From assembly GCA_030540405.1 (NCBI GenBank), contig JAUNWH010000005.1, forward strand, positions 1 to 64,000: a stretch of DNA of 64,000 nucleotides, in the 5' to 3' direction. The notes beneath the pieces were generated by a model. That model did no database searches. It had not been told where the DNA came from and was given only the letters and a program-made list of their open reading frames with translations. Position 1 is the stretch's first letter. Every line of letters starts with the position of its first letter. The position numbers and the translations under genes are program-made. This stretch comes from Spirochaetales bacterium. GTDB taxonomy: Bacteria; Spirochaetota; Spirochaetia; Treponematales; Treponemataceae. Below, in pieces: positions 1-8,524 of the stretch.

Positions 1-54
1 TTTCACACTTTCTGTAATTTTATCAGAAAGAGTTTTTACATGCGTTTGCCCTGA

Positions 55-102
55 AGAAAGTATTCCAAATGGCTTTAAAAACTTCCCTTCGGAACACTTT
101 CT
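55..102. repeat. Inverted repeat downstream of the CBS-ACT gene
   Basis: Arms of about 12 bases (55-66 and 91-102) are complementary apart from one G-U pair and enclose a 24-base loop. The repeat lies about 35 bases after the stop of the CBS-ACT gene, so it may be a transcript end. No clear U-run follows on either strand, so it is not called a terminator. Nothing else is recognisable in bases 1-134. Confidence 0.4.
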
Positions 103-134
103 TTAGTGGCGTTTGATTTCTTGCAAAAACTTTT

Positions 135-779
135 TTAAACTGACCTGATGTCTTTTATTTCAGCATTGTTAGCTTCAAGCAAAGATTTTAGTTCCCCTTC
201 AGAAATATTTGAAACTTTTACGGTAACAGTTCTATGCTTGGAGTCGCTGGCATCAGAAGTTACAAGAGAAACAATGTTTCCGTTTTTTTCTGCAATAGCC
301 GCGGCAAGTTTTGCAAGTTCGCCTGGAATTTCATTTACGACAGCAACTGCGCGCACTCCAGGAGTTCTTGTGTTGAACATATCAATAAAAGTTGCAAACA
401 AATCCGATTCAGTTACAACGCCAATAAGAAGATTTTCTTTTACAACCGGAAGACAGCTGATTCCGTAGTCATTCATAAGCCGGGCAGCTTCTTCAACAGT
501 CTGGTTTGCAGTAGTTGTCTTTACGGATTTTACCATTGTTTTTTCAACAGAAAGCTTGCTTAATAAATATCCAAGTTCAAACATATCCAGGCTAGTTGCC
601 GCGCTAGGAGAAGCTTTTGCTAAGTCTGTGTTTGTAATAATTCCAACAAGCGCGCCGCTTCTGTCAACAACGGGAAGTTTTTTAATTTTATTTCTGCTCA
701 TTGTTTCCTTTGCTTCAAGAACAGAAGCTTCAGGTCCGATTGTTATAGGATTTTCAGTCATTACATCTTTTACTAGCAT
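135..779 (-). CDS. AcuB-like protein: CBS pair plus ACT domain
   Basis: 214 residues. Two CBS motifs occupy roughly residues 1-60 and 75-135: MLVKDVMTENPITI opens the first, and LPVV followed by G(I/V)(I/V)T(N/E)(T/S)DL occurs in both. An ACT-type fold fills about 140-210. Domain order and length match the AcuB family, in which CBS pairs usually bind adenine nucleotides and ACT domains bind amino acids. The start has a good AGGAGG six bases upstream. It lies two bases after livF and is the last gene of the branched-chain amino acid transport operon, so an inferred role is sensing energy state or a branched-chain amino acid to tune transport. There is no membrane segment or DNA-binding motif. 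The family call is firm; the ligand is unknown. Confidence 0.8.
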   Translation of the reverse strand: MLVKDVMTENPITIGPEASVLEAKETMSRNKIKKLPVVDRSGALVGIITNTDLAKASPSAATSLDMFELGYLLSKLSVEKTMVKSVKTTTANQTVEEAARLMNDYGISCLPVVKENLLIGVVTESDLFATFIDMFNTRTPGVRAVAVVNEIPGELAKLAAAIAEKNGNIVSLVTSDASDSKHRTVTVKVSNISEGELKSLLEANNAEIKDIRSV

Positions 780-781
780 AA

Positions 782-1492
782 TCAGCCTCCTAAATACGCA
801 GATTTTACTGCACTGTCTTTTATCAAGTCTTGAGCGTTTCCGCTTTTTGAAATCACGCCTGTTTCAAGTATATATGCGCGGTTGGCAATTGACAATGCCT
901 TGTATGCGTTCTGCTCAACCAAAAGAATTGTTGTTCCTGCCGAACTGATTTTTTCAATAATGCTGAAAATTTCATCAACAAGAATCGGAGCAAGCCCCAT
1001 GCTCGGCTCGTCAAGCAAAAGAAGCGACGGCTTTGACATAAGCGCGCGGGCCATTGCAAGCATCTGCTGTTCACCGCCGGAAAGTGTTCCAGAAATTTGC
1101 CCTATTCTTTCTTTTAAACGCGGAAAAAGTTCAAAGCACCATTCCATGTCAGTTTTAATCGCATCTTTATCTTTGCGTGAATAAGCTCCCATTTCAAGGT
1201 TTTCTTTTACACTCATATTTGCAAAAACTCTGCGGCCTTCCGGAACTTGAATAAGTCCAAGCTGAACAATTTTATCCGCGCTCATATTTGTTATGTCTTT
1301 TCCTTCAAATTTTATTGTTCCGCTTGCCTTTTTTACAAGGTTGCTGATTGAATGAAGCGTTGTGGTTTTTCCGGCTCCGTTTGAGCCAATTAGCGTAATG
1401 ACTTCGCCTTTTTCAACATTGAAGGAAATTCCTTTCAGTGCCTTGATTGCTCCGTAAGAAACAACAAGATTTTCAACTTCAAGCATGCTCAT
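782..1492 (-). CDS. livF: Branched-chain amino acid ABC transporter ATPase LivF
   Basis: 236 residues, the usual LivF length. The Walker A motif GSNGAGKTT lies near residue 37, the LSGGEQQMLAMARAL signature near 138, and Walker B LLLLDEPSMGLAP next to it, followed by the H-loop region VEQNAYKAL. The GEQQM signature and the SMGLAP after Walker B are characteristic of LivF rather than LivG. It is the cytoplasmic energy-coupling subunit that pairs with LivG under the LivHM permease. Its ATG overlaps the livG stop by four bases (ATGA), so translation is coupled. Confidence 0.95.
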   Translation of the reverse strand: MSMLEVENLVVSYGAIKALKGISFNVEKGEVITLIGSNGAGKTTTLHSISNLVKKASGTIKFEGKDITNMSADKIVQLGLIQVPEGRRVFANMSVKENLEMGAYSRKDKDAIKTDMEWCFELFPRLKERIGQISGTLSGGEQQMLAMARALMSKPSLLLLDEPSMGLAPILVDEIFSIIEKISSAGTTILLVEQNAYKALSIANRAYILETGVISKSGNAQDLIKDSAVKSAYLGG

Positions 1493-2304
1493 TTTTTTCC
1501 TCCAACATCTTCATAGCCAGAACCAAGGTACGCTTTTATAACTTCTTCATTTGACTGAATTTCCACAGGAAGCCCAGAAGCAATTACACGTCCGTAGTTT
1601 AAAACCATAAGCCGCTCGCAAATTCCCATGACAAGTTTCATATCGTGCTCAATCAAAAGAACTGTAAGATTAAATTTTTTGCGGATAAACGAAATAAGCT
1701 CCATAAGCTCTTCTGTTTCCTGGCCGTTCATTCCAGCCGCCGGCTCATCAAGCAAAAGAAGCTTTGGATTAGAAGCAAGCGCGCGGCAAATTTCAAGCTT
1801 ACGCTGCTCACCATAAGGCAAGTTGTGCGCAAGCTCATTTTTCTTGGAATCAAGATGAAAAATAGAAAGCAAAAGCTCTGTTTTTTCCTGCATGATTTTT
1901 TCATCGTTGCGGAATTTTTTAGTCCTGAGCAAAACATCAATCGGCGTAACGGTTCTAGTCTGATGAAGCGCGATTTTTATATTTTCCGCGGCAGTCAAAT
2001 GTCCAAAAAGCCTGATATTTTGAAAAGTGCGGGCAATTCCAATCCTATTCAACTGGGCAGGCGATTTTCCGCTTACGACTTGAATGTTTCCGTCGCGTCC
2101 AACAAATGTAATTGTTCCAGAAGTCGGCTTGTAAATTCCAGAAAGCATATTAAAAACTGTTGTTTTTCCGGCTCCGTTCGGACCAATAAGTCCAATCAGC
2201 TCGCCCTGATAAAGCTCAAGGTCAAAATCACTTACAGCACGCAAACCGCCAAAAACAATTGAAATGTCTTTTGCACGAAGAAGAAGCTCTTTGTTTTCGG
2301 TCAT
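1489..2304 (-). CDS. livG: Branched-chain amino acid ABC transporter ATPase LivG
   Basis: 271 residues. Walker A GPNGAGKTTVFN is near residue 41. The LivG-type insertion carrying GIARTFQNIRLF follows, then the signature YGEQRKLEICRAL and Walker B LLLLDEPAAGMN, then LLIEHDM at the H-loop. The AAGMN after Walker B and the long middle insertion distinguish LivG from LivF. It acts as the second cytoplasmic ATPase of the Liv transporter. It overlaps livM upstream and livF downstream by four bases each, a tightly coupled operon. Confidence 0.95.
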   Translation of the reverse strand: MTENKELLLRAKDISIVFGGLRAVSDFDLELYQGELIGLIGPNGAGKTTVFNMLSGIYKPTSGTITFVGRDGNIQVVSGKSPAQLNRIGIARTFQNIRLFGHLTAAENIKIALHQTRTVTPIDVLLRTKKFRNDEKIMQEKTELLLSIFHLDSKKNELAHNLPYGEQRKLEICRALASNPKLLLLDEPAAGMNGQETEELMELISFIRKKFNLTVLLIEHDMKLVMGICERLMVLNYGRVIASGLPVEIQSNEEVIKAYLGSGYEDVGGKK

Positions 2305-3317
2305 TTTCTTCCTCCTTGCTTTTTAAACAATCTGGCAAAAAATCCAGGAATTCCATCGTATACTTTTATAAAGCTCAATTCTTTCGTTCCAAGAAGTCCC
2401 TGCGGACGGAAAAGCATTACAAAAATCAAAACAACAGGATAAATAAGCAAACGGTAATCGCGCAAGAATCTAAGCGCTTCCTGAAGAATTGTAAGTACAA
2501 ATGCCGCAAGAATTCCACCGGTTATGCTTCCCATTCCGCCCAAAACAACAAAAATCAAATCGTTAATTGAATTGTTAAATGAAGCCAAATCCGGTTTTAT
2601 AAATCCAATAAACGGAGCATAAAGCGCGCCGCCAATTCCTGCAATAAACGAAGCGATTACAAAGCCCGTCATTTTATAGCGGAAAACTCCGATTCCATTG
2701 CTGTTTGCCGCAACTTCATCTTCACGGACTGCAAGAATTGCCCTTCCGTAAGTTGAACGCAAAAAATTCTGAAGAAGAACAACAATCACAACAAGCGAAC
2801 CAATTACCGCAAGATAAGAAATTGCCGCGCTGTGGTCAAGTGAAGTTGTAAAAATCGTGCTGAACTGTTTTCCGTTCGGACCGCCTGTTATAGACTTTAA
2901 ATTTATAAGGCAAACTCTGATAATTTCACCAAACGCAAGCGTTACAATAGCAAGATAGTCGCCTTCAAGCTTAAGTGTAGGAAATCCAATCAAGAATCCC
3001 AAGAAAGCCGCAATAAGTCCGCCAAGCAAAATACTCACGGGCAATGGAATTCCGGCTTCTGTAAGAATAATAACTGAATATGCCCCAAGCGCCTGAAATC
3101 CGGCTTGTCCCAAAGAAAGCTGGCCTGTAATTCCGCAGATAACATTTACGCTGATTGCCATGATTGCATTAACACCGGCAAGAGTTATAATCTGAGCAGT
3201 GTAGGCATCTATCAAAGGCATTCCAAGCGGCAAATCCATAAGAACCGCAGGAACTGCAATGCAGACAAAGGCAATAACAAAAAGAATTATCGTATTTCTA
3301 GTAAATTTGTCTTTCAT
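2301..3317 (-). CDS. livM: Branched-chain amino acid ABC permease LivM
   Basis: 338 residues of strongly hydrophobic sequence with about nine predicted membrane spans. The family motif GQLSLGQAGF lies near residue 65, and the conserved GFPTLKLEGDYLAIVTLAFGE stretch follows. The EAA-like cytoplasmic loop near AVREDEVAANSNGI contacts the ATPases. The C-terminus has the conserved VVLGGMGSITGGI and RPQGLLG. It is the inner-membrane partner of LivH. The stop overlaps the livG start by four bases, and the start lies ten bases after the livH stop. Confidence 0.95.
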   Translation of the reverse strand: MKDKFTRNTIILFVIAFVCIAVPAVLMDLPLGMPLIDAYTAQIITLAGVNAIMAISVNVICGITGQLSLGQAGFQALGAYSVIILTEAGIPLPVSILLGGLIAAFLGFLIGFPTLKLEGDYLAIVTLAFGEIIRVCLINLKSITGGPNGKQFSTIFTTSLDHSAAISYLAVIGSLVVIVVLLQNFLRSTYGRAILAVREDEVAANSNGIGVFRYKMTGFVIASFIAGIGGALYAPFIGFIKPDLASFNNSINDLIFVVLGGMGSITGGILAAFVLTILQEALRFLRDYRLLIYPVVLIFVMLFRPQGLLGTKELSFIKVYDGIPGFFARLFKKQGGRK

Positions 3318-3327
3318 TCCGCCGCTC

Positions 3328-4218
3328 CTAAACTTTTACAACTTCTTTTTTACCAAGCAAACCTGCCGGCTTAACAAGAAGAATTACAATCAAAATGCAA
3401 TAAGAAATGGCATCGGCATACTGTGAAGAAATATAAGCTTTGGTCATAGTTTCCGCAATTCCAAGAATAACGCCGCCAACCATCGCACCAGGAATAGAGC
3501 CAATTCCGCCTAAAACAGCCGCAACAAACGCCTTGAGTCCAGGAATATATCCCATAAACGGATCTACTTGCGGATAGGCAGTCGCATATAAAACTCCGCC
3601 CGCTCCAGCAAGAATTGAACCTATTACGAATGTAATTGCAATTGTTCTATTTACGTTTACGCCCATAAGACTTGCGGCTCCAAGGTCGTAGCTTACAGCA
3701 CGCATTGCACGTCCAGTTTTTGTATAATTGATTATGTAATTCAGAATAACCATTAAAACAGCTGAAGAAATAATTACAATCAGCTGAATATTGCTTATCT
3801 GCACTGAACCAAATGTAAAAAATTTTGTTTCCATTGTCGGAAACTGGCGCGGATTCGGTCCTACAAAAGGAAGCACACGCATAGCATTCTGAAGAATCAG
3901 CTCAACCGCAATCGCCGTAATAAGAGAATTCAAACGAGGCGCAGTTCTCAAAGGTCTGTAGGCACAACGTTCAATTGCAAGACTCAAAACTGCGCAAACA
4001 ACCATCGCACCCAAAAACGCAAGAACAAGCCCAAGCGGAGTCGGACCTGTAGCAGTCAAAACAAAGTATCCTGTATAAGCTCCAATCATCATAACATCGC
4101 CATGAGCAAAGTTAATGAGCTTTACTATTCCATATACCATTGTATACCCAAGAGCAATCAAGGCATATATGCTGCCCAAAGAAAGCCCGTTGACAAGTTG
4201 CTTAAAAAAAGTATCCAA
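3328..4218 (-). CDS. livH: Branched-chain amino acid ABC permease LivH (TTG start)
   Basis: About 296 residues with multiple membrane spans. The N-terminal pattern QLVNGLSLGSIYALIALGYT and the following MVYGIVKLINFAHGD are typical of LivH, as is VAAVLGGIGSIPGA near the C-terminus. The upstream frame could start at a TTG at 4230, but that codon is part of the GGAGG itself. A TTG at 4218 sits five bases after GGAGG and gives the usual N-terminus, so it is preferred. LivH is the first gene after the livJ terminator and begins the membrane/ATPase part of the operon. Confidence 0.9.
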   Translation of the reverse strand: MDTFFKQLVNGLSLGSIYALIALGYTMVYGIVKLINFAHGDVMMIGAYTGYFVLTATGPTPLGLVLAFLGAMVVCAVLSLAIERCAYRPLRTAPRLNSLITAIAVELILQNAMRVLPFVGPNPRQFPTMETKFFTFGSVQISNIQLIVIISSAVLMVILNYIINYTKTGRAMRAVSYDLGAASLMGVNVNRTIAITFVIGSILAGAGGVLYATAYPQVDPFMGYIPGLKAFVAAVLGGIGSIPGAMVGGVILGIAETMTKAYISSQYADAISYCILIVILLVKPAGLLGKKEVVKV

Positions 4219-4270
4219 CGTATCCTCCAAGAAAAAAATCCTACTGATTTTACTATAAATTCATAAAAAT

Positions 4271-4306
4271 AAAAAGGGGCGTTCCTCAATTACGAAGAAC
4301 ACCCCA
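4271..4306 (-). terminator. Intercistronic terminator between livJ and livH
   Basis: On the minus strand an 11-bp stem (4276-4286 with 4295-4305, two G-U pairs) is followed by a U-rich run. It lies 35 bases after the livJ stop and about 50 bases before livH. A partial terminator here would keep binding-protein mRNA in excess over permease mRNA, as is common in binding-protein transporters. The hairpin is seen directly; the read-through level is inferred. Confidence 0.75.
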
Positions 4307-4340
4307 TTGTGTCAGATATAGTAAAAACTTAATTTATTCG

Positions 4341-5483
4341 CTATTTGCTAATATCAACTGTAGCTGCATAAGCTGTAGAAAGTTTTCCGTTTTCTTTTAC
4401 AAGCTTAATCATTACAGCTGATTTTACAGGATTGCGTTTTTCATCGAACACAATGTGTCCTGTTACATAGTTTCCGTCAGTCTTTTCAAATGCGTCGCGG
4501 ATTTTTGCAATATCTGTAGTTGTTCCAGATTTTTCCATTGCATCCTTGAGCATATAAACGCTGTCGTATCCAAGAGCGGCAAAAGAGTTTGGAGATTTTC
4601 CATATTTTGCCTTGAATGAATTTACGAATTTCTGAACAGCAGGACTATCTGAATCTTCCGCATAGTGATTTGAATAATATCCGTTAAGAACTTCATCGCC
4701 AGCGTTGCCTGTAAGTCCGTCCCATCCGTCCGCACCTACGATTGGAGTATTAATGCCCTGAGCACGAAGCTGCTTTGCAATAAGAGCAACTGTTCCGTAA
4801 TAATCCGGAAGATAAACTACATCAGGCTTTGCTGATTTTATCTTTGTAAGCTGAGCATTAAAATCCTTGTCGCCAGTGTTATAAGATTCTTTTGCAACAA
4901 CCTTTCCGCCCAAAGAAGTGTATTCAGCAACAAAGTTTTCCATAAGACCTACAGAATAGTCATTTCCGATGTCATAAAGAACAGCAGCATTTTTTGTGTT
5001 AAGATTTGAAAATGCAAATTTTCCGCCGACTTTTCCCTGGAACGGATCGATAAAGCAAGTGCGGAAAATATAGTTTCCTGCGTCAGTTATTGCAGGAGCT
5101 GTTGCAGCAGGAGCAATCTGAAGTACTTTCTGCGCCTGAGCCTGCTTTGTAATTGCAATTGTACATCCAGAAGTAAGAGAACCGATTATAATGCGGACTC
5201 TGTCTCTTGTAACAAGCTTTTTATATGCGTTTACTGATTTTGCAGCGTCGCCTTCATCATCTTCGCAAACAAACTGAACCTGCTGACCGTTAATTCCTCC
5301 AGCTGCATTGATTTCAGAAACGGCAAGGTCAATTCCATTTTTACATTCAACACCATAAACTGCAACTGCGCCAGAAAGAGGTGCAACTCCGCCGATTTTT
5401 ACAGTTTTTCCTTTTGGAGCTGCAAAAGCAACAGCAGAAAAAGCCATTGCGCCCAAAACTAATGCTTTTGAAAATTTACTCAT
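4341..5483 (-). CDS. livJ: Branched-chain amino acid binding protein LivJ/LivK
   Basis: 380 residues from the ATG at 5483, which has AGGAGG just upstream. The longer frame from a GTG at 5528 has no ribosome site and would bury the signal peptide. Residues 1-22 form a Sec signal peptide (hydrophobic run ending AVAFAA). The mature part begins KTVKIGGVAPLSGA, the standard start of the type I periplasmic binding fold (Peripla_BP_6). Conserved features include LVTRDRVRIIIGSLTSG and the VGADGWDG segment. It captures leucine, isoleucine or valine (exact specificity unknown) and delivers it to LivHMGF. It is the first gene of the operon, with its own promoter region. Confidence 0.93.
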   Translation of the reverse strand: MSKFSKALVLGAMAFSAVAFAAPKGKTVKIGGVAPLSGAVAVYGVECKNGIDLAVSEINAAGGINGQQVQFVCEDDEGDAAKSVNAYKKLVTRDRVRIIIGSLTSGCTIAITKQAQAQKVLQIAPAATAPAITDAGNYIFRTCFIDPFQGKVGGKFAFSNLNTKNAAVLYDIGNDYSVGLMENFVAEYTSLGGKVVAKESYNTGDKDFNAQLTKIKSAKPDVVYLPDYYGTVALIAKQLRAQGINTPIVGADGWDGLTGNAGDEVLNGYYSNHYAEDSDSPAVQKFVNSFKAKYGKSPNSFAALGYDSVYMLKDAMEKSGTTTDIAKIRDAFEKTDGNYVTGHIVFDEKRNPVKSAVMIKLVKENGKLSTAYAATVDISK

Positions 5484-5529
5484 AAATCCTCCTGCGGAAT
5501 CTTTGCAAATTAAAATGCAAGTTCCCACA

Positions 5530-5563
5530 TCTATAATTTATGAAACAATTCTATACAATTGTT
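5530..5563 (-). promoter_or_regulatory. Candidate livJ promoter with overlapping palindrome
   Basis: A TTGTAT (-35, 5553-5558) and TATAGA (-10, 5530-5535) are spaced by 17 bases on the minus strand, about 47 bases before the livJ ATG. A perfect palindrome, AACAATT-6-AATTGTT (5544-5563), covers the -35 box, as a repressor operator would. The hexamers are weak, so this is tentative. Confidence 0.4.
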
Positions 5564-5596
5564 GAAATTTAGTAAACAAGAATTTTAAATATATTT

Positions 5597-5630
5597 AAAA
5601 AAATACAGCCGTCCTTAAAAAAGGACGGCT
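5597..5630 (-). terminator. Strong terminator ending the ribosomal supercluster
   Basis: A perfect 10-bp stem (5607-5616 with 5621-5630) with an AAAA/UUUU loop is followed on the minus strand by a run of seven U. It lies 23 bases after the stop of the small zinc-ribbon gene and closes the alpha-operon transcript. Confidence 0.9.
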
Positions 5631-5652
5631 TTGAAACTGAATGCAAATAAAA

Positions 5653-5901
5653 TTATGCTTCAGCAGGTGCTTCTGTTTCAGCGGCAGGAGCGGCTTCTGC
5701 AGCAGCTTTTTTAGCAAGTTTTGCTTCTGCCTGAGCTTTGTTTTTAAGAGCAGCCTTACAGAACTTGCAAATCTTAACTTTTTTTCCGTCTATTTCCTGA
5801 TCGTACAAAGTCTTAATCTGCTGTTTTCCACAAACAGGGCAAACTCCGCGACCATGATTAGGATCTTTACGGATTCCAGTTCCACGATGAGCTTTAGACA
5901 T
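5653..5901 (-). CDS. Small zinc-ribbon protein with Ala/Glu/Pro tail
   Basis: 82 residues. Two CxxC knuckles (C21/C24 and C45/C48) are separated by 20 residues and should bind one zinc. The N-terminus is basic (MSKAHRGTGIRKDPNHGRG) and residues 54-82 are an Ala/Lys then Ala/Glu/Pro low-complexity tail. I do not recognise a named family. It follows rplQ by ten bases and ends at the operon terminator, so it is expressed with the ribosomal proteins. A basic zinc ribbon in this setting suggests an RNA- or ribosome-associated protein. That is inference only. Confidence 0.75.
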   Translation of the reverse strand: MSKAHRGTGIRKDPNHGRGVCPVCGKQQIKTLYDQEIDGKKVKICKFCKAALKNKAQAEAKLAKKAAAEAAPAAETEAPAEA

Positions 5902-5911
5902 TGCTTACTCC

Positions 5912-6343
5912 TTATGCGTCAGCTTTTTCAGCTTTTTTTGCAGACTTTTTAGCGGCTTTTTCTTCTTCAGCGGAAGAATCTGGCAGCTTGTAGTCAACCA
6001 ATTCAAAAATTACAGTGTCTGCCGCATCACCCTGGCGGAATCCAAGTTTAAGGATGCGTGTGTAACCGCCGTTGCGTTCCTTCATGCGAGGTCCGATTTC
6101 TGTAAAAAGCTTGTTCAGAATCTTCTCATCAGCAATAAATTTAGCAACAGTTCTTCTGTTGTGAACAGAATCAACTTTTGCACGTGTAATTAATTTTTCT
6201 GCGGCTTTGCGTACTTCTTTAGCCTTAGCTTCTGTTGTAGTAATGCGCTCATATCTAAAAAGCGAAGTTACCATGTTGCGAGTCATTGCGCGGCGATGGG
6301 CTGTTGTACGTGAAAGCGGATTAAATCCATTTCTGTGGTTCAT
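5912..6343 (-). CDS. rplQ: Ribosomal protein bL17
   Basis: 143 residues, somewhat longer than the usual 120 because of a Lys/Ala/Glu C-terminal tail. The N-terminus [20 protein letters not shown] and the LITRAK segment are diagnostic. bL17 is a 50S protein near the exit tunnel. Its start overlaps the rpoA stop by four bases (ATGA), giving the standard alpha-operon order rpoA-rplQ. Confidence 0.97.
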   Translation of the reverse strand: MNHRNGFNPLSRTTAHRRAMTRNMVTSLFRYERITTTEAKAKEVRKAAEKLITRAKVDSVHNRRTVAKFIADEKILNKLFTEIGPRMKERNGGYTRILKLGFRQGDAADTVIFELVDYKLPDSSAEEEKAAKKSAKKAEKADA

Positions 6344-7386
6344 TCGTTTTCGTCCTTATGTTTACCTAAGTCAACATCTTTAAGGTGGCTATAATCAGTC
6401 ATTCCAAGAGTCAAGCCATGCTCTTCAAGTTTTGCTTTGATTTCTTCAAGGCTCTTTTTTCCGAAGTTGCGAGTTTTTGTAATGTCGTCTTCAGTTTTCT
6501 TGGTCAACTCACCAATTGTTCTAATGTTTGCATTCTTAAGACAGTTTGAACTGCGAACAGAAAGCTCAAGCTCTTCTACCGAAGTATTAAGAAGCTGGCG
6601 AATCTTTTCGTCCCCTTCATCAAGCTCATCGCTGCCAGAATACTCGCTCTCATTAAAGTTTACAAAAATAGCAAAATAATCTTTTGCAATCTTTGCAGCT
6701 TCTGCAAGCGCATCTTCTGGAGTAATTGAACCATCAGTCCAAATCTCAAGAATCAGTTTATCATAGTCGTTTCGCTGTCCTACACGGCAAGGTTCAATTG
6801 AATACTTAACCTTTGGCACAGGTGTAAAGATACAGTCCATTGCAATTGTACCAACAATTTCAATGTAATGCTCATTTACTTCAGCAGGAACATAACCTCT
6901 TCCAAGGTCAACCTGGAACTCAATCTCAAGGTGTGCACCTTCCATCATGGTAAAGATTTCAAGATCTTTAGACATAATCTCAAGCTGACCTTCTTTTGCC
7001 AAGTCATCACTTTTTACAGTGCCAGGTCCTTTGAATTCATAGAAGAAAGTTTCCTGCTCAACGTCCCGTGGCAGGCGCAAACGAATCTGTTTCAAACTGT
7101 TCAAAACTTCCAAAGTATCTTCTGAAATATTTGGAATTGTCTCGAACTCGCTGGAAATTACATGAGGAACACCGTCTGCATCATAAGAAGTAATACGCAC
7201 TGAAGAAATCGCATATCCCTGAATTGAAGAAAGAAGTACACGGCGGAGTGTATTTCCGACTGTTGTACCAAATCCTGGCTCAAATGGATACGCAGTGAAC
7301 TTTCCATAATTAGGATTGTTCTCCAGATGTTCAAATATAATTCCCTTTGGTTTCTTAAAACCCTTAAGCAGATTTTTGCGAGCCAA
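6340..7386 (-). CDS. rpoA: RNA polymerase alpha subunit (TTG start)
   Basis: 348 residues. The N-terminal domain (assembly and dimerisation) has the conserved [20 protein letters not shown] segment. The C-terminal domain (about 270-325) has [18 protein letters not shown] and the helix-hairpin motif [10 protein letters not shown] that contacts DNA UP elements and activators. The start is TTG, not ATG: AAGGAG lies six bases upstream and the next residues ARKNLLKG fit. It sits between rpsK and rplQ. rpsD, which lies just upstream of rpoA in many bacteria and often regulates this operon, is missing here. Confidence 0.97.
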   Translation of the reverse strand: MARKNLLKGFKKPKGIIFEHLENNPNYGKFTAYPFEPGFGTTVGNTLRRVLLSSIQGYAISSVRITSYDADGVPHVISSEFETIPNISEDTLEVLNSLKQIRLRLPRDVEQETFFYEFKGPGTVKSDDLAKEGQLEIMSKDLEIFTMMEGAHLEIEFQVDLGRGYVPAEVNEHYIEIVGTIAMDCIFTPVPKVKYSIEPCRVGQRNDYDKLILEIWTDGSITPEDALAEAAKIAKDYFAIFVNFNESEYSGSDELDEGDEKIRQLLNTSVEELELSVRSSNCLKNANIRTIGELTKKTEDDITKTRNFGKKSLEEIKAKLEEHGLTLGMTDYSHLKDVDLGKHKDENE

Positions 7387-7447
7387 TCTGAACTCCTTAT
7401 TTATCCCGAAAAACTGAAAAACCAGAATCCCGGGCTTGCATTATCAT

Positions 7448-7473
7448 TAACCGGCACATAAAAGAACCGGTTA
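7448..7473 (-). other. Stem-loop in the rpsK-rpoA spacer
   Basis: A perfect 7-bp inverted repeat (7448-7454 with 7467-7473) encloses 12 bases in the 93-base gap between rpsK and rpoA, the largest gap in this part of the operon. No U-run follows, so it is more likely an mRNA processing or translation-control element than a terminator. Confidence 0.4.
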
Positions 7474-7479
7474 TCGTCA

Positions 7480-7863
7480 TTACATGCGGCGTGTCTTGCG
7501 CGGACGGCATCCGTTATGAGGAATCGGAGTAATATCAGAAATTGATTTTACCTTGAGTCCCAATGTACCAAGAACACGTATTGCGTTTTCGCGGCCCATT
7601 CCAGGTCCTTTTACAAATACATGAACTTCACGCAAACCATAGCTTGCCGCACGCTGAACAGCAGTTTCTGCTACAGATTGTGCTGCAAATGGAGTAGATT
7701 TTTTTGCTCCTCTGAATCCCAAACCGCCAGAAGAAGCCCAAGCGATTGCGTTTCCTCTTAAGTCTGTGATTGTAACAATAGTGTTGTTGAAAGTAGCCTG
7801 AATGTAGATATTACCTTCAAAAACGCTTTTTTTCTCTTTTCTCTTTTTTACAGTTGTTGCCAT
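7480..7863 (-). CDS. rpsK: Ribosomal protein uS11
   Basis: 127 residues. The conserved core ([20 protein letters not shown], then the [14 protein letters not shown] segment) and the C-terminal [10 protein letters not shown] identify uS11, a 30S platform protein that contacts mRNA near the Shine-Dalgarno helix. Twelve bases separate it from rpsM upstream. Confidence 0.98.
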   Translation of the reverse strand: MATTVKKRKEKKSVFEGNIYIQATFNNTIVTITDLRGNAIAWASSGGLGFRGAKKSTPFAAQSVAETAVQRAASYGLREVHVFVKGPGMGRENAIRVLGTLGLKVKSISDITPIPHNGCRPRKTRRM

Positions 7864-7875
7864 CTGTTACCTCGC

Positions 7876-8244
7876 TTAAGCCTTCTTCTTGTTAGCAACG
7901 GTCTTTTTCTTACCTTTGCGTGTACGAGAATTGGTGCGTGTACGCTGACCGCGGCAAGGAAGACCCTTACGGTGGCGAAGTCCACGATAGCTTCCAATAT
8001 CCATAAGACGTTTAATGTTAAGACCAATTTCAGAGCGAAGACGTCCTTCAGTCTTAAAATTCTCATCAATATATTTACGGAGCTTTGCAAGATCATCTTC
8101 TGAAAGATCATTCAAATGTGCATGAGGATCTACATTTGTAGCTTCGCAAATTTTATTAGCTGATGAACGGCCAATACCATATACGTATGTCAATGCGATA
8201 TTGACATGTTTGTTTGGGAGATCAACACCCGCAATACGTGCCAT
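7876..8244 (-). CDS. rpsM: Ribosomal protein uS13
   Basis: 122 residues. [13 protein letters not shown] opens the protein. [10 protein letters not shown] and the [18 protein letters not shown] region are invariant uS13 features, and the basic tail ends [10 protein letters not shown]. uS13 sits in the 30S head and bridges to the 50S subunit and P-site tRNA. It is ten bases after rpmJ. Confidence 0.98.
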   Translation of the reverse strand: MARIAGVDLPNKHVNIALTYVYGIGRSSANKICEATNVDPHAHLNDLSEDDLAKLRKYIDENFKTEGRLRSEIGLNIKRLMDIGSYRGLRHRKGLPCRGQRTRTNSRTRKGKKKTVANKKKA

Positions 8245-8254
8245 CAGTTACTCC

Positions 8255-8368
8255 TCAGCCCTGTCTCTGTTTATGCTTTGGGTTTTCACAGATAATGCGG
8301 ATAATTCCGTTTCTCTTGATTACCTTGCATTTGTCGCAGATGGGCTTTACGCTGGTTCGTACTTTCAT
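8255..8368 (-). CDS. rpmJ: Ribosomal protein bL36, zinc-binding form
   Basis: 37 residues, found by reading the gap between rpsM and secY. The sequence starts [19 protein letters not shown] and ends NPKHKQRQG. It keeps the C-x2-C pair, a third Cys and a His that bind zinc (the C+ form). The spacing to rpsM (10 bases) and the usual rpmJ-rpsM-rpsK order support it. Confidence 0.95.
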   Translation of the reverse strand: MKVRTSVKPICDKCKVIKRNGIIRIICENPKHKQRQG

Positions 8369-8524
8369 AAAAGTCCCCTTGGAAAACATGTATACATCGA
8401 ATCATGGCAATCCGAAGTGAAATTTCTACACCATGGATTACAATCCGATGCACTGCCGTAAAAAACAGCAGTGCAATAATATAACATAATTTTCCTAACT
8501 TAATCTAGTCCTAATCACGAAATT
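8369..8524 (-). other. secY-rpmJ spacer with stem-loop
   Basis: This 156-base gap marks where many bacteria carry adk, map and infA; none is present. A 7-bp inverted repeat (8450-8456 with 8468-8474) has no U-run after it. AT-rich sequence next to secY could hold a promoter for the rpmJ-rplQ block, but I could not find a convincing -35/-10 pair. Confidence 0.4.

Noticed and set aside
1-134. A short open frame continuing past the CBS-ACT stop.
   Set aside because: Basic, low-complexity translation with no start or ribosome site; an inverted repeat explains part of the sequence.
8450-8474. A terminator between secY and rpmJ.
   Set aside because: The 7-bp stem has no U-run on either strand and the genes are usually cotranscribed.
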